Shown in pieces: positions 18,698 to 27,050 of a DNA stretch of 64,000 bases (position 1 is its first letter; each line of letters opens with the position of its first letter). The stretch comes from Streptococcus ruminantium (GTDB taxonomy: Bacteria; Bacillota; Bacilli; Lactobacillales; Streptococcaceae): contig NZ_AP018400.1 of the NCBI RefSeq assembly GCF_003609975.1, forward strand, positions 1,500,501 to 1,564,500. Direction: 5' to 3'. Below the pieces are notes generated by a model. The model was not told the origin of the DNA. It worked only from the letters and a program-made list of their open reading frames with translations, and did no database searches. Position numbers and translations under genes: made by a program.

Positions 18698-18969
18698 TCA
18701 AAATACAAAAAAGAGGAGACCGAGATGAACTGCACCCCAAAAAATTTGACAAGAAATATTATTGAGCCTTGCTTCGTCCATCAGACCGTATTCTCTCAGC
18801 TTTTTTAGTACGGCATTTTGAACACAGTCTAAACCATATTTGTCAATCAGTCGGACCAAGTATTGTAGATGAGCTTTATTCACATCAAATTTTGGCTGAG
18901 TTGTGGCCAAGTCCAACCTAATTGTTTTAAGTGATAGATTTCAACTTTATCGTTAGCGTTTAATGTCAT
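18698..18969 (-). pseudogene. IS3-type transposase OrfA fragment, frameshifted
   Basis: The ATG at 18969 begins MTLNANDKVEIYHLKQLGWT, a helix-turn-helix start typical of IS3-family OrfA. One base is missing near 18896. After that the frame continues as KFDVNKAHLQYLVRLIDKYG and LKKLREYGLMDEARL, then runs out through the terminal repeat. No catalytic OrfB remains, so it is non-functional. Confidence 0.65.
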
Positions 18970-19023
18970 AAGAAAAGCACCCCAATCGTTAGATTTTGTA
19001 TCTAACTTTTGGGGGGCAGTTCA
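18726..19023. mobile_element. Internally deleted IS3-family element (about 298 bp)
   Basis: The ends are inverted: TGAACTGCACCCCAAAA at 18726 and, on the other strand from 19023, TGAACTGCCCCCCAAAA. Between them is only the frameshifted OrfA fragment. It is a MITE-like derivative that could move only with a transposase in trans. Confidence 0.7.
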
Positions 19024-19077
19024 GATAATCTCAAGTGTTCCTTGATTTCTATTCATATTCCAAGAAAAACTTAACTC

Positions 19078-20604
19078 TTAGTCTTCGCGACGACGTCTAT
19101 TGAATAGAACCAGTGCTGAAGATAACAAACCTAGCCCTACTCCGACCAACATAAGCGCTGAACTTCCTTCACCTGTATTTGGCAAGGTCTTAGCTTCGCG
19201 CTTGATTTGCGGATTAGATTGAGTTCTTTCTGACTGCTCGGTCTGCTTAGAATCTAACATCCCGCCTTTCGACGGAACTAGTTTTTCAGCCTTAGCTTGA
19301 GCGGATTGCTCATCCTTAGGCTGAGATAGTTGCTCAGCTTTAGGTTGAGATAGTTGTTCGACCTTAGGTTGAGATGGCTGCTCAGCTTTAGGTTGAACTA
19401 GCTGTTCCCTCTTAGTTTTCTCTGAATTTTTTGTCAAGACGAGCGTAACAGTCGGAACATTTGTCTCATTCTTGTCAAAACCATCTTTACGCTCAACATG
19501 ATAGTCATTACGGAAACCATCCATCAATTGCTTAATTTCTGCGGTAAGTTTTTCAGGATCTTTATAGGATGGATAGATAGTTTGTTTGACCTCATCGCCC
19601 TCTTTTGTCTGAATGACAATGAAAGTCTTATACTTGTTAAATACTAAGAGAACTCGTTCATCCTTTTCAAAGCGATCAACATATGGGTAGTCTTTACGAG
19701 AAGCCATCTCCTGCTTCAAGAACTCTTCTAAGGCTGCTGCGGTACCTTCAAAGGTTTTTGGTCCTTCCGTTCTTCCGTCAATCCCATGATAGATGGAATA
19801 CTTTTTCTTGCTTAGATTATCCAATGGCTTTGATGGAGTTAGAAGTTCCTTATCGAATTTATAAACAAAGGTAACGGTCCGTTCGCCCAGAATAATATTG
19901 CCTTTAGCCGGATCAAGACCAATATATTTTGGATCCTTAGCCTTAACTAAGTTGCCTTCATCACCAACTTCACCAACTGCATATTGCCCCTTAGAAACAG
20001 GGATATAGGATCTATTATCTTTGATAAACTCTGGAAATCTTTTAGAGCTAACATCGTATGCAGCTCCTTTTTCCATTTTTGATACAGCTATCTCGCTGCC
20101 CAGTAGTTTGCCATCTACATCAACATGCTTGACGATTACTGAGCCGTCTTTAAAGTTTTTTGTGTAGTAATAGTCAACAACTGGGGGTTTTGAAGATTCA
20201 AACTTACCTTCTTCTTTACCATCTGCTGAATCAAAAATCCATTCCACATCATTTTTATCAGTAATTTTACTATGGCGTTTATTTTTTAAATTATATGTTT
20301 CCCCAACTTTGCCTTCAAGGGTCTCTTCGGCTTTAACTATTTGACCTGACTCATTCTTTCCTTCAAGCGGATTGTGGTCTCCATTATGGAATCCCCAGTA
20401 CTTAACAGTTACTTTTCCTTTTTCAGTAGCAATTTCTTCTAGACTTGTACTGTTTTCTGCTGCTGGCTGAGTATCAGCGGATGCAAGGGGACCTGTCATC
20501 CAAAAGGCCGCGATAGTCACCGAGACCACGCCTGCACTAAATTTACGAATAGAGAAACGACTTTGTTTGGTACCATTCTCTTTTTTTTCGCTATTAGAAT
20601 ACAT
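19078..20604 (-). CDS. LPXTG-anchored surface protein with SIRK-type signal
   Basis: 508 residues. The signal peptide contains FSIRKFSAGVVSV (YSIRK type, which directs secretion at the septum) and ends near ASA. A region of about 300 residues follows with MucBP-like pieces (GSVIVKHVDVDGKLL; VTFVYKFD). Next is a spacer of about six short repeats built on AEQLSQPK. The sorting signal is LPNTG, a hydrophobic stretch and RRRRED. Sortase should link it to the wall. The ATG at 20604 has AAGGAG 8 bases upstream; an in-frame ATG at 20640 would put extra residues before the signal. The ligand is unknown. The IS3 remnant lies just downstream. Confidence 0.9.
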   Translation of the reverse strand: MYSNSEKKENGTKQSRFSIRKFSAGVVSVTIAAFWMTGPLASADTQPAAENSTSLEEIATEKGKVTVKYWGFHNGDHNPLEGKNESGQIVKAEETLEGKVGETYNLKNKRHSKITDKNDVEWIFDSADGKEEGKFESSKPPVVDYYYTKNFKDGSVIVKHVDVDGKLLGSEIAVSKMEKGAAYDVSSKRFPEFIKDNRSYIPVSKGQYAVGEVGDEGNLVKAKDPKYIGLDPAKGNIILGERTVTFVYKFDKELLTPSKPLDNLSKKKYSIYHGIDGRTEGPKTFEGTAAALEEFLKQEMASRKDYPYVDRFEKDERVLLVFNKYKTFIVIQTKEGDEVKQTIYPSYKDPEKLTAEIKQLMDGFRNDYHVERKDGFDKNETNVPTVTLVLTKNSEKTKREQLVQPKAEQPSQPKVEQLSQPKAEQLSQPKDEQSAQAKAEKLVPSKGGMLDSKQTEQSERTQSNPQIKREAKTLPNTGEGSSALMLVGVGLGLLSSALVLFNRRRRED

Positions 20605-20783
20605 AAATACAACTCCTTTTTCATATATCTTGTCTTGCACGACGCGTACAATATTGTTAACACAAAAGCAATAACGAGATTATTCTAGCACATATATTAC
20701 TCTCATTTTTACCCTTTATAAAAATACAGAGAAAAAACATACAAAACTTACATGACATCTAGTATGATTTTTATATTGCTACA

Positions 20784-20809
20784 AAAATGTTATAAAAAAA
20801 TAACATTTT
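20784..20809. promoter_or_regulatory. Palindrome upstream of the XRE operon promoter
   Basis: AAAATGTTAT/ATAACATTTT, perfect 10-base arms with 6 between, ending just before the -35 box. A second pair, AAAAGTTA/TAACTTTT, lies at 20850-20873, downstream of the -10. Either could be bound by the XRE protein of the operon. Confidence 0.5.
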
Positions 20810-20811
20810 AT

Positions 20812-20840
20812 TTGACAGTATTTCCTATATGTGATATATT
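20812..20840 (+). promoter_or_regulatory. Promoter of the membrane protein/XRE operon
   Basis: TTGACA (20812-20817), 17 bases, TATATT (20835-20840). Confidence 0.7.
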
Positions 20841-20897
20841 TATAACACAAAAAGTTATAAATAGTTAACTTTTATAAATTATTAAGGAGGTCCTATC

Positions 20898-21470
20898 ATG
20901 AAAAACTATAAAAATTCAGCTTTACTTGGAGTTCCAATTACCATGATTATTTTGGGTGTTGCCACTCCCACCAGTAACCCTTGGTGGATAAAACCATTGA
21001 TTCTGACCATTACTATTATCTTACAACTCATTCTTTTGTCCATTCTCTTCCGAATTCAACCAAACCAAAGGCAGCAAGCATATTTTGGACTGACTGAAAA
21101 ACTGTATACTTGTACCCTATTAACTACCATGGGAATCTATACCAAAGGAATTTGGGCAATCACACCAGATACCAACCCTGCTTGGCTCAAACATCTTTTT
21201 CTTGGGCTCAGTCTCCTGATCCTAGTTGGCTTCTTCCTCTACTTCGCCATCAAGAAAGTCGACGAAAAGGCTGATGATCGTTTCTACATCAACCTAGCCA
21301 AGGCAGCTTCTTTGACCCTGATTTTGGTACTGTCAAGTCTGATGGTTCTTAGTATCATTACCTTCTTCATGCCATTTAGCCTGAATGCTGGCATGGTCCT
21401 CATCTATGGAGCCACTATGATTTTCATCTTTGACATCGGTTTCTGGATTTTTGAAAAGCGTGGTGGGTGA
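20898..21470 (+). CDS. Six-helix membrane protein, function unknown
   Basis: 190 residues with about six hydrophobic helices, a short loop at 50-60 (RIQPNQRQQ) and one around 115-125 (KKVDEKADDR). Strong ribosome site AAGGAGGT. It overlaps the following XRE regulator gene (TGA/GTGA). Proteins of this shape paired with a small XRE regulator are common in streptococci and are often annotated DUF3796-like. I cannot assign a function. Confidence 0.75.
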   Translation: MKNYKNSALLGVPITMIILGVATPTSNPWWIKPLILTITIILQLILLSILFRIQPNQRQQAYFGLTEKLYTCTLLTTMGIYTKGIWAITPDTNPAWLKHLFLGLSLLILVGFFLYFAIKKVDEKADDRFYINLAKAASLTLILVLSSLMVLSIITFFMPFSLNAGMVLIYGATMIFIFDIGFWIFEKRGG

Positions 21471-21475
21471 TTGGT

Positions 21476-21694
21476 ATGGTAAAGATTGAAACCAACCTCA
21501 AAGAATGGCGAAAGAAAAAGAAAATAAGCCAACAAGAACTGGCTCAAGAAATTGGTGTGCGACGAGAAACGATTGTCCATTTGGAGAACAATCGTTATAA
21601 TCCTTCTCTCGAAATGGCCCTCAGAATTGCGGAAGTCTTCGGTTGTCGGGTTGAGGAAATCTTTCAACTCAAAAAGAAAGAAGAGCCGAGATGA
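21476..21694 (+). CDS. Small XRE-family transcriptional regulator
   Basis: 72 residues, almost entirely one helix-turn-helix domain (KKISQQELAQEIGVRRETIV, then LENNRYNPSLEMALRIAEVFG). A GTG at 21467 overlapping the preceding stop is an alternative start adding three residues. By family it dimerises and probably represses its own operon through the palindromes at 20784-20873. It overlaps the next gene by 4 bases. Confidence 0.88.
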   Translation: MVKIETNLKEWRKKKKISQQELAQEIGVRRETIVHLENNRYNPSLEMALRIAEVFGCRVEEIFQLKKKEEPR

Positions 21695-21882
21695 ACAAGG
21701 TATTTATTTGCCCATTCTGTGATTTTTCAAATGCTATTCTATGCAAACAACCACATGGTTATGCTAGTATCACTCGTGCAGAAAAGAAGGTAGCCTTTAA
21801 CGGTCAAATTCTCTATCATGAGATTTGCAAAGAATGTGGCACAGTTGTTCGGTCCTTTATTGAAAATCCTGAAAAATTGTAA
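21691..21882 (+). CDS. Small zinc-ribbon protein
   Basis: 63 residues with two Cys pairs (CPFC at 7-10 and CKEC near residues 47-50), as in a zinc ribbon. It overlaps the XRE gene by 4 bases (ATGA), making it the third member of the operon. Similar proteins are sometimes annotated as TFIIIB-like by the zinc ribbon alone. The role is unknown. Confidence 0.75.
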   Translation: MNKVFICPFCDFSNAILCKQPHGYASITRAEKKVAFNGQILYHEICKECGTVVRSFIENPEKL

Positions 21883-21887
21883 AAGAT

Positions 21888-21922
21888 ACAATCTCCCTGA
21901 TTTCACTCTGGGAGATTGTTTT
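21888..21922 (+). terminator. Terminator of the XRE operon
   Basis: ACAATCTCCC/GGGAGATTGT stem followed by TTTT. Confidence 0.8.
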
Positions 21923-21992
21923 CCATTCCAACTACATCAACATCCTAGACGCAAATTTTCCCTTCTGCAATTATGAGTGCTAAAAGAAGCAG

Positions 21993-22023
21993 AAAAACTC
22001 CCTACCGGAAAGTAGAGAGTTTT
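21993..22023 (-). terminator. Terminator of tuf
   Basis: AAAACTCTCTAC/GTAGGGAGTTTT stem and T-run on the minus strand, 45 bases past the tuf stop. Confidence 0.8.
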
Positions 22024-22067
22024 CTTTTTGTCTGATTATAATTGTTATTTCTGGGAACTCAATCGAA

Positions 22068-23264
22068 TTAAGCTTCGATTTCTGTAACCATACCTGAACC
22101 AACAGTACGTCCACCTTCACGGATAGAGAAAGTAGTACCTTGTTCAACAGCGATTGGGTGAATCAATTCAACGTCGATAGTTACGTTATCACCAGGCATT
22201 ACCATTTCAGTACCTTCTGGCAATTTGATTGAACCAGTTACGTCAGTTGTACGGAAGTAGAACTGTGGACGGTAGTTGTCGAAGAATGGAGTGTGACGTC
22301 CACCTTCTTCTTTAGTAAGGATATAAACTTCACCTTTGAATTTAGTGTGTGGGTTGATTGAACCTGGTTTAGAGATAACTTGACCACGTTCGATTTCGTC
22401 ACGTTGAACACCACGAAGAAGCACACCAACGTTATCGCCGGCAAGACCTTCATCAAGTTGTTTACGGAACATCTCAACACCAGTAACAACTGCTTTAGAT
22501 TTTTCTTCTTGAAGACCAACGATTTCGATTTCGTCGTTGACACGAACAGTACCACGGTCAATACGTCCTGAAGCTACAGTACCGCGACCAGTGATTGAGA
22601 ATACGTCTTCGACTGGAAGAAGCAATGGCTTGTCAGTATCACGTTCTGGTTCTGGAATGTACTCATCAACAGTGTTCATCAATTCCATAACGATGTCTTC
22701 GTACTTAGCGTCACCTTCAAGAGCTTTAAGAGCTGAACCTTGGATAACTGGAAGATCATCACCTGGGAAGTCGTATTCTGAAAGAAGGTCACGGATTTCC
22801 ATTTCAACCAACTCAAGCAATTCTTCATCGTCAACCAAGTCAACTTTGTTCATGAAGACGATAAGGTGTTTAACGCCAACCTGACGTGAAAGAAGGATGT
22901 GCTCACGAGTTTGTGGCATTGGACCGTCAGTTGAAGCTACTACCAAGATCGCACCATCCATTTGGGCAGCACCAGTGATCATGTTTTTAACGTAGTCCGC
23001 GTGTCCTGGAGCGTCGATGTGAGCATAGTGACGTTTTTCAGTTTCGTACTCAACGTGTGCAGTGTTGATAGTGATACCACGTTCGCGTTCTTCTGGAGCA
23101 GCATCGATAGACGCATAGTCTTTAGGTTGGTTAACTGATGAAGGCAAGCGACGTGCCAATACAGTTGTGATAGCTGCAGTCAAAGTAGTTTTACCGTGGT
23201 CAACGTGTCCAATTGTACCAATGTTAACGTGTGGTTTACTACGATCGTATTTTTCTTTTGCCAT
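22068..23264 (-). CDS. tuf: Elongation factor Tu
   Basis: 398 residues. It brings aminoacyl-tRNA to the ribosome as a GTPase. The G-motifs are [17 protein letters not shown] and GSALKAL. All three domains are complete. The start ATG at 23264 gives [16 protein letters not shown]; the frame extends 6 codons upstream through the ribosome site TTGGAGG. The promoter TTGCAA, 16 bases, TAGAAT lies about 60-90 bases upstream. Codon use is strongly biased, as expected for a highly expressed gene. Confidence 0.98.
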   Translation of the reverse strand: MAKEKYDRSKPHVNIGTIGHVDHGKTTLTAAITTVLARRLPSSVNQPKDYASIDAAPEERERGITINTAHVEYETEKRHYAHIDAPGHADYVKNMITGAAQMDGAILVVASTDGPMPQTREHILLSRQVGVKHLIVFMNKVDLVDDEELLELVEMEIRDLLSEYDFPGDDLPVIQGSALKALEGDAKYEDIVMELMNTVDEYIPEPERDTDKPLLLPVEDVFSITGRGTVASGRIDRGTVRVNDEIEIVGLQEEKSKAVVTGVEMFRKQLDEGLAGDNVGVLLRGVQRDEIERGQVISKPGSINPHTKFKGEVYILTKEEGGRHTPFFDNYRPQFYFRTTDVTGSIKLPEGTEMVMPGDNVTIDVELIHPIAVEQGTTFSIREGGRTVGSGMVTEIEA

Positions 23265-23386
23265 TTTGGTAAAAGCCTCCAATAAAATATATTTTATAGA
23301 TAGACAGTAGGCAATACAGTCTAACTTTACCTTACTATTCTATCAAATTGTAGCAGAATTGCAAGCATTTTCTATCGTTTTTTAAT

Positions 23387-25138
23387 TTATCCATGTTCTA
23401 CGAGGGCTACCCCCTTGGACATGAGATTTTTCTCTTGTCCATTTTCAATCAGACCATTGGCTAGGCAGACAAGGCAGCCATCGGGAAGACTGACCTGTTC
23501 TTTCCCTTGGTTAAAGTAGAGAGTAATGGACTTGTCTTCGTTAGTGTAGGTCATCCTTAATAGCCGTTCTTCAGTTGACTCCAAGGAGAATTTTCCATTC
23601 TGAATGATCGTTTGGTAGGTTTGTCGCAAATGGATGAGCTTTGTCACAAAAGCCAGCAACTCCTCATCTTGCTGTTCTTTTTTCCACGGCATAACCTTCC
23701 TACAATCTGGATCCTCTCCACCAGATAGTCCCACTTCTGTCCCGTAGTAGATACAAGGGCTTCCTACTTGAAAGAAGAGGGCAACTAAAGCCGCTTTGAT
23801 CGCATTCTTATCTCCTTTAGCAGTCGTACTAATTCGCTCTGTATCATGCGAATCCAGTAGATTAAAGAGAACTTCTCTCACCTGCTGACGATAGGTAAAC
23901 CGTTGGCTATTCAGCGAAGCTATAAATTCTTTGTCTGTTAACTCTCCCGTTAAGAAAAATGATTTTATTGCGCTAGCTAGTGGATAGTTCATAACGGAGT
24001 GGTGCTCATCTCCCACTAGCCACGATTGGGCACTGTGCCAGATTTCCCCAAGAATGAATAAGTCTGGCTTGATGGACAAAACCGTTTTTCTAAATTCCTT
24101 CCAAAATTGATGGTCAATTTCATTGGCAACATCCAATCGCCAAGCATCAATATCACATTCTTCTATCCAAAAGCGAGCAATATCCAGAAGATAGGCCTTT
24201 ACCTCTGGATGTGCAGTATTTAGCTTGGGCATTTCCTTTTGAAAAGCAAAGGTCTGGTAGTTTACACATTCTTGTCCGTTCTTTTCTTCCACCAACGGAA
24301 AACGATCAATATGAAACCAATCGCGATAGATTGAATGTTCCCCTTTTTCGAGTACATCCTGCCATTGTTTAGACTGGTAACCAATATGGTTGAAGACAGC
24401 GTCCAGCATGACTCTCATCCCACGCTGATGAGCTTTGGAAACCAATTGTTTCAACTCTTCGTTCGTGCCAAATTGAGGATCGATCTGGTAATAATCGCTC
24501 GTGTCATACTTATGATTACTGGGCGCTTTAAAAATCGGACAGAGGTATAGACCTGTGATGCCTAAATCTTGTAAATAGTCCAGATGCTCGATAATCCCTG
24601 CTAAATCTCCACCAAAAAAATCATTTGGACTTGGTGCTAGGTCTGGATTCCACTCTCTAAACGTCTGCTTTGCTTCCGATGCCTTTCCTCTAGCAAAACG
24701 GTCTGGAAAAATTTGATACCAAACTGTTCCTGAAACCCATGCAGGAACCTGACATCTGTCCAACTCATGCAAATAAGGAAGTTTGAAGCCGTTCATGAAT
24801 GAATGGAGTTTCTCTTCTGAAGCAGCTAGAGGGCCGCCTTCGCCATAGAGGAGTCTCTGTCCATCCCTACCGATTAGCTCAAAGATATATTGTAATCTAC
24901 CAAAGTCCGTCTTAAGCTCTACTTGCCAGTAGTCAAACAGGTTATCGCTAGCGACTTTTTCCATTTCTGCTTGGTATTGGTATCCTTGTTGGTAGAAAAT
25001 AAAAGGATCTCCATGGTGGACACATATTGAGGTGACATCTTGAAACTTGGTTCGAAATCGAAGATGGATCTGATTCTCCTTGTATAGATAAGCATACTCT
25101 GAATCGGGACGATGGTAAAGAGCTGTTCGTTCTGTCAT
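23387..25138 (-). CDS. GH13 alpha-glycosidase (neopullulanase/maltogenic amylase type)
   Basis: 583 residues. The N-terminal beta-sandwich (about 1-120, CBM34-like) and TIM barrel are typical of cyclomaltodextrinase, neopullulanase and maltogenic amylase. Conserved regions are visible: DAVFNH, WRLDVANEID with the nucleophile Asp, ILGEIWH with the acid Glu, and LLDSHDTERI. There is no signal peptide, so it acts on imported maltodextrins in the cytoplasm. A likely CcpA site at 25186-25200 suggests repression by glucose. Confidence 0.92.
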   Translation of the reverse strand: MTERTALYHRPDSEYAYLYKENQIHLRFRTKFQDVTSICVHHGDPFIFYQQGYQYQAEMEKVASDNLFDYWQVELKTDFGRLQYIFELIGRDGQRLLYGEGGPLAASEEKLHSFMNGFKLPYLHELDRCQVPAWVSGTVWYQIFPDRFARGKASEAKQTFREWNPDLAPSPNDFFGGDLAGIIEHLDYLQDLGITGLYLCPIFKAPSNHKYDTSDYYQIDPQFGTNEELKQLVSKAHQRGMRVMLDAVFNHIGYQSKQWQDVLEKGEHSIYRDWFHIDRFPLVEEKNGQECVNYQTFAFQKEMPKLNTAHPEVKAYLLDIARFWIEECDIDAWRLDVANEIDHQFWKEFRKTVLSIKPDLFILGEIWHSAQSWLVGDEHHSVMNYPLASAIKSFFLTGELTDKEFIASLNSQRFTYRQQVREVLFNLLDSHDTERISTTAKGDKNAIKAALVALFFQVGSPCIYYGTEVGLSGGEDPDCRKVMPWKKEQQDEELLAFVTKLIHLRQTYQTIIQNGKFSLESTEERLLRMTYTNEDKSITLYFNQGKEQVSLPDGCLVCLANGLIENGQEKNLMSKGVALVEHG

Positions 25139-25185
25139 CTATTGCTACCTCCTAACCCATCCATTTTATCATTCTTTCACTTGTT

Positions 25186-25200
25186 GCGCAAACGCTTTCC
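25186..25200 (-). promoter_or_regulatory. Candidate CcpA (cre) site of the GH13 gene
   Basis: Minus strand GGAAAGCGTTTGCGC resembles the cre consensus (WTGNAANCGNWNNCW), about 50-60 bases upstream of the start of a carbohydrate gene. Confidence 0.5.
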
Positions 25201-25265
25201 TCTCTTATTCCAGCAGCTAATTTCATAGAAAAAAGCTGACCACTGCCAGCTTTTTCCTCTGTGCA

Positions 25266-26237
25266 TCACCTATGATACGGTTGTTTTGGAGTAGAAGATC
25301 CAATACTAGATGCATATATCCATTCTGCATTTTCAAGTTGGGCAAAATCCTCTGCCTGACCTGTCAAAATAACTCCCGCAAACTCCATTTTATCAATGTC
25401 TGATTGTTTGGTAAAGTCTGTGTGACCAAACTTGTCTAAAAAAGCTTGAAGATCATTGGATAACTTGTAATCTCCAATAGACATTTTGTATTTCCCTACC
25501 AATTCTTTCATAGGTGTCAAAGCATTTCGTTCTCTTATTTCCTGTGGAGATGTATCATCTAGCTTTACAACCTGCAGCGCTTCTGCTCTCAGTCCAAATA
25601 ACTGATCAATACGATCAGGCGCTTCTTGCTTAGATTGTGTACCAATCCAATACCAATTTTGCTGCAAATTTTTTGGAAGCATTTTCTGCAAATCGGCATA
25701 GCTATATCTCTTGTTAAAAGTAATCGCTACTTCTACTAGCTGATTGGGCATATCTTTAACCATCGCCAATTCTTTACTTGGAGAGTTGGCCGTGTTATCT
25801 CTGTTTGAAACATCGGTATTGAAAAATAGTGGCAATTTTGTCCAGGTTTGCCGATCATACGCACCCCCTTTTTTATAAGAAGCACCGTCCTGCGAAGGAT
25901 CGTGATAGCTTCCCATCCAATCATAGTGATATTCATAATCACCAAATGCCACAGGAATCCCTGCTAAATTTTTATGGCGATCAGCATGAACAGCCCCTGC
26001 AAACATACCAGTAGCCTTGTAGTAGTAGGTCGAATATTCGATATTTGGGTAAGCAACTTGAGTCAATAATTCATGTTCTTTATAGACTGTATTAGCATGA
26101 TTAGCTGTTAACAGTTGTAAGGTTCTTATGCCGATTCCTGTCACTACCAATACTCCTATAATGGATAAACCTACCACTTTTATCAACTGTTTCTTCTTGC
26201 TTCTCTTTGCTGCAATTTCAAAAGTTTTCATCATCAT
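25266..26237 (-). CDS. Anti-sigma factor, Sigma_reg_N/C type
   Basis: 323 residues. A basic N-terminal tail of about 20 residues, one membrane helix (about 22-44), then an outer region whose middle (SNRDNTANSPSKELAMVKDM) and end resemble the Sigma_reg_N and Sigma_reg_C domains of ECF-linked membrane proteins. The gene overlaps the sigma-factor gene by 20 bases and has three possible ATGs (26237, 26234, 26231). There is no zinc anti-sigma motif, and the cytoplasmic tail is short for holding a sigma factor. The pairing is the main argument for its role. Confidence 0.75.
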   Translation of the reverse strand: MMMKTFEIAAKRSKKKQLIKVVGLSIIGVLVVTGIGIRTLQLLTANHANTVYKEHELLTQVAYPNIEYSTYYYKATGMFAGAVHADRHKNLAGIPVAFGDYEYHYDWMGSYHDPSQDGASYKKGGAYDRQTWTKLPLFFNTDVSNRDNTANSPSKELAMVKDMPNQLVEVAITFNKRYSYADLQKMLPKNLQQNWYWIGTQSKQEAPDRIDQLFGLRAEALQVVKLDDTSPQEIRERNALTPMKELVGKYKMSIGDYKLSNDLQAFLDKFGHTDFTKQSDIDKMEFAGVILTGQAEDFAQLENAEWIYASSIGSSTPKQPYHR

Positions 26238-26715
26238 AACCTTTCTTTTTCAATAATTTTGCTAGTTGTTTTCGCCCTCGATAGAGGTTGATTTTAACAA
26301 GACTCTGGCTATTTCCTAAGATATGAGCAATTTCTTGGACACTCATCTCCTGAAAATAGAATAGGTCAATGACAAGTTGGTACTTGTCTGGTAATTCTGC
26401 TACTGCCTGATAAAGGTCTTCATACCCCTCATGGTCGTACTGAACCATGGCTTGCTTACTGAAAAATTCTTTCTGTAGTAACTCATGGTAGCGTTTGTCT
26501 CTCCTGTATTTATCAATATAGGCTCTGACTGCTGAACGATAGAGCCAGGCTCGTAGTTTTTCAAAAGGAAGAACAATATCAGATTCTAGAATTTTGACCA
26601 GCACATCCTGAGCAATATCCTGACTATCTGCAAGTGTGGCGCCTGATTTTTGCAAGTAGTAGGAAATTTCCTCAGCAATGCCGATAATTTCTTTTTCATA
26701 TTCATCCAGCTTGAT
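26218..26715 (-). CDS. ECF-type RNA polymerase sigma factor, no ATG start
   Basis: About 165 residues. Region 2 (DSQDIAQDVLVKILES; KLRAWLYRSAVRAYID) and region 4 (LPDKYQLVIDLFYF; SVQEIAHILGNSQSLVKINLYRGRKQL) are complete. The frame runs unbroken back to a strong GGAGGAG, but at the correct spacing the codon is ATC (26715), giving (M)KLDEYEKEIIG, where ATG is expected. The first conventional alternative is a TTG at 26655, which lacks a good ribosome site and would lose 20 residues. Either a rare ATC start is used or the gene is translated poorly. An ECF-like promoter lies directly upstream. Confidence 0.8.
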   Translation of the reverse strand: MKLDEYEKEIIGIAEEISYYLQKSGATLADSQDIAQDVLVKILESDIVLPFEKLRAWLYRSAVRAYIDKYRRDKRYHELLQKEFFSKQAMVQYDHEGYEDLYQAVAELPDKYQLVIDLFYFQEMSVQEIAHILGNSQSLVKINLYRGRKQLAKLLKKKGYDDENF

Positions 26716-26740
26716 GATAATCTCCTCCTTTCATAAATAT

Positions 26741-26766
26741 AACGAAAGAAAATTCATTTGGTTACA
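26741..26766 (-). promoter_or_regulatory. Candidate ECF autoregulatory promoter
   Basis: TGTAAC (26761-26766), 16 bases, CGTT (26741-26744), the form recognised by ECF factors such as B. subtilis SigW and SigX. It stands about 25 bases ahead of the sigma gene's ribosome site. Confidence 0.55.
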
Positions 26767-26909
26767 CTACTATTATAACTTTTTATCCTTCAAAAATAGA
26801 CGAGAGCAAAGCCAAACATTCTCCCACTAGATTCCAATATCCATCTAACAGGCTGAAACTCTTCCACCGAATATACATCGTTTGAATCTTTTAGTGATAA
26901 TCAGCTTGT

Positions 26910-26936
26910 AAAAAAACAACCTCCTAAGAAGTTGTT
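26910..26936 (-). terminator. Probable terminator of ppc
   Basis: AACAAC/GTTGTT hairpin followed by seven Ts on the minus strand, about 115 bases after the ppc stop. Confidence 0.6.
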
Positions 26937-27050
26937 TGTAATGATATTAAAAAGAAACGAAAAAATAACAATGAAGATAGCTTCAGAGACCTTTGAAGCT
27001 TGGAGAACCACCAAATTAACAAAGGATAGTTTTAATTTTCATATTGGGTA

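Noticed and set aside
18698-18916. 72-codon ORF as a real gene
   Set aside because: It is the out-of-frame tail of a frameshifted IS3 OrfA and reads out through the terminal repeat.
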